10,803 bases of DNA from CAYSPT01 sp964432985 (GTDB lineage: Bacteria > Muiribacteriota > CAYSPT01). The stretch lies in contig CAYSPT010000108.1 in NCBI GenBank assembly GCA_964432985.1, positions 1-10,803 of the forward strand. The letters are read 5' to 3'. The notes below the pieces were generated by a model, which saw only the letters and a program-made list of their open reading frames with translations, had not been told where the DNA came from and did no database searches. A program made the position numbers and the translations under genes. Below are positions 6,269 through 10,803 of the stretch, one piece after another (within the stretch, counting starts at the first letter, position 1; each line of letters starts with the position of its first letter).

Positions 6269-7717
6269 ATGAGACGAATAGTTCGAATGGTACTCCCCGT
6301 AGTGGTTCTGCTTGCGTTTACCTGGGGCACCGGGACAGCGCACGCTTCATTTAAGCGGGGTATTGGTGCGCGGGCCATGGGTATGGGACAGGCCTTCACA
6401 GCGGTAGCCGATGATGCCTCAGCGGCCTACTGGAATCCAGCCGCGCTGGGAGATCTCGATGGCTACCACCTGCTCACCACGCACGATGATCTCAGTTTCG
6501 ATCGGAATTTCGATTATGTGGGCCTGACGCTTCCCGACAGCCTTGGGGGAACTCTGGGTGTCGGTTGGCAGCGTTTTACCATCAGCGGCATTTCCCAGTA
6601 TGACACCAACCGCAATTACCTGGGAACATTTGATGCTACTGAGGATATGCTGACTCTTTCGTTCGGGCGCCGCCTGACAAAATGGATGTCAATCGGCGCG
6701 AACATGAAATATTTCAGCCAAAAACTGCTCTCTTCTTACCGGGGGTCCGGGTTCGGATTCGACATGTCACTTATGTTCAACATGCACAAACAATTCGACA
6801 TGGGTCTCGTACTCCAGGATGTGGGCGGTAACATGAAATGGAAAAACACGGCCAACGAGCCTGAATACGAAGTGCCGCTCAGCATACGACTGGGAACAGC
6901 CTGGCGTCCTCGGGACAATATCCTGTTCGCTCTCGACCTGGAGAAAGAAGAGAACCTGTCGGTCCGAACGAATTATGGCGTCGAAGCCTGGTTCAGAGAG
7001 CGGTTCGGTGTTCGGGCCGGTTCCAACAACGGCGATTTTAACATTGGAGCAAGCCTTGTCCTTGGACGATGGCAGTTTGATTATGCCTACATGTCACATG
7101 ACCTGGGTGAGATAAACCGTATATCAGCCCGGGTAAGGATAGACGACATGCTGTCCAGAGAATCACCGCGGGCGCTGCAGACACCCGCTACGGAAAGCAG
7201 CCCTTACGGACCACCTGTCGGAACGGAAATTGACGGTGCCCGTGTAGTGGAAGTTCCACCGGTACTGGGTGAACCTGCCCCTGAGAAACCATTACCGGCC
7301 ATAGGTGAAAAGTGGGTCGAGTACACTCCCGATACCGTTCCGGTAGAGAAAAAGACCCAGGAAACCGCTGAATCACTTTATGAAGAAGCTAACAAACTGC
7401 TGAACCTCAAGCAGTACGTCCGGGCCATCGAATGCTTCAAAAAAGCGCTGGCCGTGAATCCATATTTCACTGATTGCTACCGCAAACTCGGCGTCATCTA
7501 CCAGAGGCGCAAGATGTACGAGGAATCTATCCGGGCCTATGAGCAGGCCCTGTATCTCGAACCCGATTCACCATATATCCACATCAGTCTTGGAGATATC
7601 TACGAGCGTGTCGGGATGCGCGACAAAGCTATTCTTCAGTATGAGAAGGCCATAGAACTCGAGCCAGTTGGCCGGGTCGCCGACATTGCCAGGAAAATGA
7701 TTGAAATCCTCAAGTAG
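6269..7717 (+). CDS. PorV/PorQ-like outer-membrane protein fused to C-terminal TPR domain
   Basis: The signal peptide ends at AHAS (about residue 26). Directly after it comes the PorV/PorQ-family (UPF0164-like) N-terminal signature: GIGARAMGMGQAF, then DDASAAYWNPAAL. The segment to about residue 290 has alternating beta strands as expected of an outer-membrane barrel. A proline-rich linker (about 297-360) leads to three TPRs at about 365-475 (AESLYEEANKLL, CYRKLGVIYQRR, IHISLGDIYERV). In T9SS, PorV carries cargo to the sortase PorU and has no TPR. The fusion would offer a periplasmic protein-binding arm if the linker crosses back. The RBS AAGGAG (6255-6260) is 8 nt before the ATG, and the gap to the upstream stop is 27 nt, so the two genes are almost certainly an operon. 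Whether it truly serves T9SS is unproven. Confidence 0.88.
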   Translation: MRRIVRMVLPVVVLLAFTWGTGTAHASFKRGIGARAMGMGQAFTAVADDASAAYWNPAALGDLDGYHLLTTHDDLSFDRNFDYVGLTLPDSLGGTLGVGWQRFTISGISQYDTNRNYLGTFDATEDMLTLSFGRRLTKWMSIGANMKYFSQKLLSSYRGSGFGFDMSLMFNMHKQFDMGLVLQDVGGNMKWKNTANEPEYEVPLSIRLGTAWRPRDNILFALDLEKEENLSVRTNYGVEAWFRERFGVRAGSNNGDFNIGASLVLGRWQFDYAYMSHDLGEINRISARVRIDDMLSRESPRALQTPATESSPYGPPVGTEIDGARVVEVPPVLGEPAPEKPLPAIGEKWVEYTPDTVPVEKKTQETAESLYEEANKLLNLKQYVRAIECFKKALAVNPYFTDCYRKLGVIYQRRKMYEESIRAYEQALYLEPDSPYIHISLGDIYERVGMRDKAILQYEKAIELEPVGRVADIARKMIEILK

Positions 7718-7812
7718 TTTACTCGTTTAGCCCAATAGGTTATTCGTTTGACCCAATAGGTTACTCGTTTGACCCAATAGGTTACTCGTTTAGCCCAATA
7801 GGTTACTCGTTT
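7718..7812. repeat. 21-bp tandem array, four full units plus a partial one
   Basis: Full units lie at 7719-7739, 7740-7760, 7761-7781 and 7782-7802, with a partial unit at 7803-7812. Each reads TTACTCGTTT, then AG or GA, then CCCAATAGG. Units 1 and 4 have AG, and units 2 and 3 have GA. Unit 2 has TTATTCG in place of TTACTCG. The array begins one base after the stop codon of the PorV-like gene, so it lies in that transcript's 3' untranslated part. It ends in GGGACGGTACGAAAA at the gap. A 21-bp period equals two turns of B-DNA, which would put every copy on the same face. Confidence 0.93.
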
Positions 7813-7827
7813 GGGACGGTACGAAAA
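7773..7827. repeat. 55-bp contig-end sequence duplicated exactly across the gap
   Basis: The last 55 bases before the N run (7773-7827) are identical to the first 55 bases after it (7928-7982). They comprise the end of one 21-bp unit, one full unit, a partial unit and the sequence GGGACGGTACGAAAA. The match ends exactly at both contig ends. This is what two de Bruijn-graph contigs sharing one 55-mer would look like, so the second copy is probably not a real second copy. Confidence 0.9.
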
Positions 7828-7927
7828 NNNNNNNNNNNNNNNNNNNNNNNNNNNNNNNNNNNNNNNNNNNNNNNNNNNNNNNNNNNNNNNNNNNNNNNNN
7901 NNNNNNNNNNNNNNNNNNNNNNNNNNN
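7828..7927. other. Assembly gap of exactly 100 N
   Basis: A run of exactly 100 Ns is the conventional placeholder for a gap of unknown length. It lies inside the 21-bp tandem array. Given the shared 55 bp on both sides, the true gap may be zero or even a negative overlap. Confidence 0.98.
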
Positions 7928-7967
7928 CCCAATAGGTTACTCGTTTAGCCCAATAGGTTACTCGTTT
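7928..7967. repeat. Continuation of the 21-bp array after the gap
   Basis: A partial unit CCCAATAGG (7928-7936), one full unit of the AG type (7937-7957) and a partial unit TTACTCGTTT (7958-7967) follow the gap, then GGGACGGTACG and the first terminator. All of it duplicates sequence left of the gap. Confidence 0.9.
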
Positions 7968-7981
7968 GGGACGGTACGAAA

Positions 7982-8019
7982 AAAACCGGCTTCGATACAT
8001 GAAAAACGAAGCCGGTTTT
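7982..8019. terminator. Bidirectional rho-independent terminator
   Basis: AAAACCGGCTTCG (7982-7994) and CGAAGCCGGTTTT (8007-8019) form a perfect 13-bp stem with a 12-nt loop. On the plus strand the arm ends in TTTT and would end the PorV-like operon transcript. On the minus strand a run of seven T (complement of 7979-7985) follows the GC-rich stem, so it also serves the convergent hydrolase gene. Confidence 0.88.
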
Positions 8020-8030
8020 AAATATCCTTC

Positions 8031-8060
8031 AACCCGAAAAAAACAGTAGTTTTTCGGGTT
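8031..8060. terminator. Hairpin terminator directly after the minus-strand hydrolase gene
   Basis: AACCCGAAAAA (8031-8041) and TTTTTCGGGTT (8050-8060) form a perfect 11-bp stem with an 8-nt loop. It begins 3 nt beyond the stop codon of the minus-strand gene. With the adjacent 7982-8019 hairpin it makes a double terminator between convergent transcription units. Confidence 0.75.
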
Positions 8061-8063
8061 AGA

Positions 8064-8837
8064 TTACCGTTTCACGCTTTTAAAAAAATGGGCGTTGTAA
8101 CGCCAGTCGTACAGGTTTACGATGCCGTGCGAAATGTCGGTGATATGACTGAGCTTGTGGGAAACAGATCCCGGACGTAGACTGCAACCCGTGCCAAAAA
8201 CCGGGATATGCATGACCGTTTTATCGTCCCAGGCTGCTATGCTGTGCCGGCCCTGGTCGGTCATCCCGTGGTCCGCTGAACAAAGAAGATTGTAAGGTAC
8301 CCTGAGAGAGTCAAGCGCCCGTTTAATCTGCCCCACCCGTTCATCGCAGCGTTTGATGGCCCAGATATACGGGGAATCTTTCCGGTATATATGGCTCGGT
8401 TCGTCCCGCACGATGTGAGCGTATTCGTCCGGTTCGACCATGTAAACATACATGAAATCGTAATATGGCAGCATCCGGCAGGCAACATCAGCACGAGCTC
8501 CGTCGGAGGTGTAGTTTCCATACCGGTCGTACAGGTTGTCGATAACCGTAGTTGCTCCCCGCCCGGCATAATAATCGGTGCCGATGGAAGCGGTTCTCAA
8601 GCCCCGCCGGCCCAGACGCTGAAAAATGGTCGGATTGTTGCGGTAATCATTGTGCCCTGTCAGCAGCTTGGCGGTGCAGTCGGTAGTCAGCGTGGGCTGC
8701 AGGGTGTAGACATTGTTGAACCACGCGCCGTTTCTGATCATGTTGGTAAAAGTGGGTAGCCCGACCCATCGGTGGAGGAGCCTGATGGCATCGAAGCGGA
8801 CACCGTCGATGAGGACCAGCACTGTCTTCATTCTCAT
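8064..8837 (-). CDS. Alkaline-phosphatase-superfamily phosphodiesterase/pyrophosphatase (NPP-like)
   Basis: This is a small metal-dependent phosphohydrolase of the alkaline phosphatase superfamily, closest in motif layout to type I phosphodiesterase/nucleotide pyrophosphatases. Visible features are the N-terminal strand VLVLIDGVRFDA with metal ligand Asp11, PTLTTDCTAKLLTGH with the likely nucleophile Thr51, VEPDEYAH with Asp137 and His141, and CSADHGMTD with Asp189 and His190. The C-terminal metal His is probably His198 or a later one such as that in VMHIPVFGTG. At 257 residues it lacks the long inserts and extra domains of many NPPs. It has no signal peptide, so it is probably cytoplasmic. 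The substrate cannot be read from sequence. ATG at 8837 was chosen, with ATG at 8831 as an alternative; AGGA at 8852-8855 is a rather distant RBS. It converges on the PorV-like operon. Confidence 0.85.
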   Translation of the reverse strand: MRMKTVLVLIDGVRFDAIRLLHRWVGLPTFTNMIRNGAWFNNVYTLQPTLTTDCTAKLLTGHNDYRNNPTIFQRLGRRGLRTASIGTDYYAGRGATTVIDNLYDRYGNYTSDGARADVACRMLPYYDFMYVYMVEPDEYAHIVRDEPSHIYRKDSPYIWAIKRCDERVGQIKRALDSLRVPYNLLCSADHGMTDQGRHSIAAWDDKTVMHIPVFGTGCSLRPGSVSHKLSHITDISHGIVNLYDWRYNAHFFKSVKR

Positions 8838-8965
8838 TGTGTTAGTGTCTGTCCTTTCTGGAAAAACTCAGATTTGAGCTGTCACATCAGAAAAACGTCA
8901 TAAACCCTAATTATTCGGGTTAAGTGGTGTAGCGTTGTATTTTACACCTAAAAACGTGTTTAGAG

Positions 8966-8992
8966 AAAAAAAAACCAAAAAACCAAAAAAAA
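8966..8992. other. Run of three closely phased A-tracts in the divergent intergenic region
   Basis: A9 (8966-8974), A6 (8977-8982) and A8 (8985-8992) are separated by CC and have centres about 9-9.5 bp apart, close to one helical turn. Such spacing can bend DNA. The tracts lie between the divergent hydrolase and Nudix genes. A TATAGAT sequence (8999-9005) immediately downstream could be a -10 box for the Nudix gene, but there is no good -35. The rest of 8838-9022 is AT-rich with no clear gene. Confidence 0.5.
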
Positions 8993-9022
8993 CCTCTTTA
9001 TAGATGATAGTATACCGCAGGT

Positions 9023-9538
9023 ATGATGAAAAAGGGCAGGGGACGAACAACGTTGACAAAAAAACCGTTGAAGCGCGAAGCTGTACGGGCAATTCTTCTT
9101 ACTCCCGATGAACAGGTGCTTCTGATTCGGGTGCAGGAACCCGTGACCGGCCGGGAGTTCTGGTGTGCTCCGGGTGGTGGCCGCCAGGAAGAGGAAAGTC
9201 CTGAAATTTCTCTCCGCCGTGAAATTGCGGAGGAGACCGGACTGGAAGAAGTCGTAATCGGCCCTCCAATCTGGACACGCCGGCACACGTTCGACTGGGC
9301 CGGTATGACGATCAGCCAGGAAGAGACCTACTACCTGGTCCACTCCGAGTGGTTTCGTCCAACCATGAAAGGGAATCCCGAGCCTATAGAGATGGCTGCA
9401 TTTCGGGAATTCCGCTGGTGGACAGTGGATGAAATCGCGGCTTCGGAAGAAAGGTTTGCACCACGCCGTCTGGCGGAACATCTGCGTTTCCTGATCCGGT
9501 GCGGCCCGCCGGAGATGCCTTTTGACAGCGGTCCATAA
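9023..9538 (+). CDS. Nudix hydrolase
   Basis: This enzyme hydrolyses a nucleoside diphosphate linked to another moiety. The exact substrate is not evident. It carries a complete Nudix box at residues 52-74 in the pattern G-x5-E-x7-REUxEExGU, with metal-binding REIAEETGL at 66-74. The usual strand before it ends in FWCAPGGG. The rest of the fold, to about residue 160, has the family strand-helix pattern. At 171 residues it has ordinary length for a single-domain Nudix protein. The basic N-terminus (KKGRGRTTLTKKPLKR) is unusual and its start uncertain. ATG at 9023 or 9026 has only a poorly spaced AGG, whereas TTG at 9053 follows GGGGA at 9040-9044 at a better distance. It converges with glpQ, leaving 34 bp between the stops and no visible terminator. 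Confidence 0.92.
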   Translation: MMKKGRGRTTLTKKPLKREAVRAILLTPDEQVLLIRVQEPVTGREFWCAPGGGRQEEESPEISLRREIAEETGLEEVVIGPPIWTRRHTFDWAGMTISQEETYYLVHSEWFRPTMKGNPEPIEMAAFREFRWWTVDEIAASEERFAPRRLAEHLRFLIRCGPPEMPFDSGP

Positions 9539-9572
9539 TCTGCTGCTGCTTAGTCAAACGAAGAACCATATT

Positions 9573-10670
9573 TCACTCACCTGGCATCTCGATCCCTGTT
9601 TTATTGCTTCTGATAAACTCTACGGCACGGTCCGGAAAGTCGCTGAACACTCCATCGACTCCAACGTTGTAGCAAAAAATATCCAGCATGTTCTCGAAAC
9701 TTGATGCGTAACCAGGGATTTTTCCAGGGTCCAGTCGGAAAGTATAGGGGTGCACTTCCAGTCCAGCCTCGTGGGCTTCGTTGACCATATTGGTAATGAT
9801 CAGATGATCTTTTGTAGACTCATCGTCCACAATCATCGACTTGGAAGGACCAACACCGTCTGCGTATTTCGCTATCTTGTGCATCGCGCCGGATTCAAAC
9901 ATCCAACTATAATCGTAGGGAACAGGCTTTTCTCCATTATACACCATGGTTTCTTCCCAGTCGGTTTCAGCAATAAGCTGCACCAGTTTCACTTCCATGT
10001 CAAGTTCGGGGAACAGTTCGTCATGAATCCTCTGCGTCTCATTGGGATCGAAACACTGCACGTAGATAGAATCGGTTTTGGTCGTGTAACCGTATCGTTT
10101 CAAGATATGAAGAGCCTCTTTGCTGATGTCCTTTCCTTCATGACGATGGAACCAGGGGGATTTGATTTCTGGATAGATTCCGATATTTTTCCCCGTGCTC
10201 TTGTTCAGCCCCTGAATCATTTCAATTTCCTCTTCAAACGTGCTGACCCGGAAAGAAGATTTCCACAGGGGGAAGCGCTGGGGGTAGTTTGGAACCTGCT
10301 TTCCCTCCTTTATTTTAAATCCCTCGGTCATCTTGAGCCGCTTGATTTCATCCAGGGTAAAATCGATCACATAGTATCTGCCATCGTTCCGTTTCCTGTC
10401 GGGATATACGGCGGCAACATTGGTGACCCGGTCCAGGTAATGATCGTGGAGTACCACCAGACGGTTATCTTTTGTCATGGCCAGATCTTGTTCGATGTAA
10501 TCCACACCCATTGCATATGCCATGGCTTTTGCAGCCAGGCTGTGCTCGGGTAGATACCCGCTTGCTCCACGGTGGGCAATGACGATAATTTTCCCGCCGG
10601 CACAGGCGGAATCAGTTGCGCAGACCATAACTAATAAGCATACAACAATTAGTGCTAAATTACATTTCAT
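9573..10670 (-). CDS. glpQ: Periplasmic glycerophosphodiester phosphodiesterase GlpQ
   Basis: GlpQ hydrolyses glycerophosphodiesters such as glycerophosphocholine to glycerol 3-phosphate and an alcohol in the periplasm. The protein, 365 aa from the chosen ATG, is close to E. coli GlpQ in length and motif layout. It has a signal peptide (residues 1-24, hydrophobic LALIVVCLLVMVCA, cleavage near ACA). It shows the GDPD catalytic motif HRGASGYLPEHS (His33, Arg34, Glu42), VDYIEQDL with metal ligands Glu60 and Asp62, and LVVLHDHYLDRVTNV with the second catalytic His75. The C-terminal GVDGVFSDFPD is also typical. A longer in-frame start (TTG at 10685) exists, but the ATG at 10670 puts the signal peptide at the N-terminus and has AGG eight bases upstream. 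No glpT or glpK transporter or kinase gene lies in the window, so it may be a standalone scavenging gene. Confidence 0.94.
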   Translation of the reverse strand: MKCNLALIVVCLLVMVCATDSACAGGKIIVIAHRGASGYLPEHSLAAKAMAYAMGVDYIEQDLAMTKDNRLVVLHDHYLDRVTNVAAVYPDRKRNDGRYYVIDFTLDEIKRLKMTEGFKIKEGKQVPNYPQRFPLWKSSFRVSTFEEEIEMIQGLNKSTGKNIGIYPEIKSPWFHRHEGKDISKEALHILKRYGYTTKTDSIYVQCFDPNETQRIHDELFPELDMEVKLVQLIAETDWEETMVYNGEKPVPYDYSWMFESGAMHKIAKYADGVGPSKSMIVDDESTKDHLIITNMVNEAHEAGLEVHPYTFRLDPGKIPGYASSFENMLDIFCYNVGVDGVFSDFPDRAVEFIRSNKTGIEMPGE

Positions 10671-10726
10671 TTCAAGAACCTGCAATCTTTGATATTTGAC
10701 TGATAGAATTTTATAAAGTCTACAAG

Positions 10727-10732
10727 ATTATA
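10727..10732 (-). promoter_or_regulatory. Possible -10 box upstream of glpQ
   Basis: The minus strand reads TATAAT at 10732-10727, a perfect -10 hexamer about 57 bases upstream of the glpQ ATG. No good -35 is present at the right distance (GAAACT at 17 nt is poor), so the promoter is tentative. Positions 10733-10803 hold no gene I can support. Confidence 0.35.
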
Positions 10733-10803
10733 CTGTTTCCCCAAAGAGGAGTTTCCTGTCCATAACGTTCATTCCCGATGGTCTAAGTATGCCTACTCTG
10801 TAG

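Noticed and set aside
7636..7932. Minus-strand open frame of 7-residue repeats (KRVTYWA/KRVTYWV) through the 21-bp array
   Set aside because: A 21-bp repeat without stops automatically gives a 7-codon peptide repeat. The frame overlaps the end of the PorV-like gene, runs through the Ns and has no start signal of its own.
7718..7982. CRISPR array
   Set aside because: The units follow one another directly with no unique spacers, are only 21 bp, and no cas gene is present.
8391..8759. Plus-strand open frame opposite the NPP-like hydrolase
   Set aside because: It is a shadow of a gene with clear metal-site motifs, with no ribosome-binding site or recognisable domain.
9750..10553. Long plus-strand open frame opposite glpQ
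   Set aside because: It lies entirely inside glpQ on the other strand, has no family features, and glpQ has unambiguous catalytic motifs.

Overview
The window looks like chromosome of an uncultured Gram-negative bacterium recovered by metagenome assembly. Signs of an outer membrane are two lipoproteins, a PorV/PorQ-type outer-membrane protein and a periplasmic GlpQ. The PorV-like protein, the FlgD/T9SS-like C-terminal domain and the standalone beta-propeller lipoproteins recall Bacteroidetes/FCB-type and related candidate phyla. I cannot place it more precisely from sequence alone. A 100-N gap shows that this is a scaffold.

Layout, left to right. Positions 1-990 hold a ZIP-family metal importer (zupT-like) with its own promoter. 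Positions 1119-2444 encode a lipoprotein with two carboxypeptidase-regulatory-like beta-sandwiches and a TolB/PD40-type propeller. Positions 2460-2671 are a tRNA-Pro(CGG) unit whose promoter lies in a 25-bp tandem repeat that duplicates the -35 box. A same-strand run follows: a 74-aa protein of unknown function (2716-2940), a lipoprotein of seven two-component-regulator-type propeller repeats (2947-4044), a secreted seven-repeat BNR-like propeller ending in a FlgD/T9SS-like domain (4181-6241), and a PorV/PorQ-like outer-membrane protein fused to TPRs (6269-7717). Immediately after that stop codon comes a 21-bp tandem array, then the gap, then two strong hairpin terminators facing a convergent minus-strand gene.

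The right third holds a small cytoplasmic alkaline-phosphatase-superfamily (NPP-like) hydrolase (8064-8837, minus), a Nudix hydrolase (9023-9538, plus) divergent from it, and a periplasmic glycerophosphodiester phosphodiesterase GlpQ (9573-10670, minus) convergent with the Nudix gene.

The 2716-7717 block is the most coherent unit. A PorV-like protein lies 27 bp downstream of a propeller protein with a sorting-type C-terminal domain, which suggests export of that propeller to the cell surface. Two further propeller lipoproteins lie nearby. This is inference from architecture and order. The other genes look like ordinary housekeeping or accessory functions. The clearest structural oddity is the 21-bp array: the two contig ends beside the gap share an identical 55-bp sequence, so the gap is probably an assembly artefact and the array a place of strain variation or multi-copy sequence.
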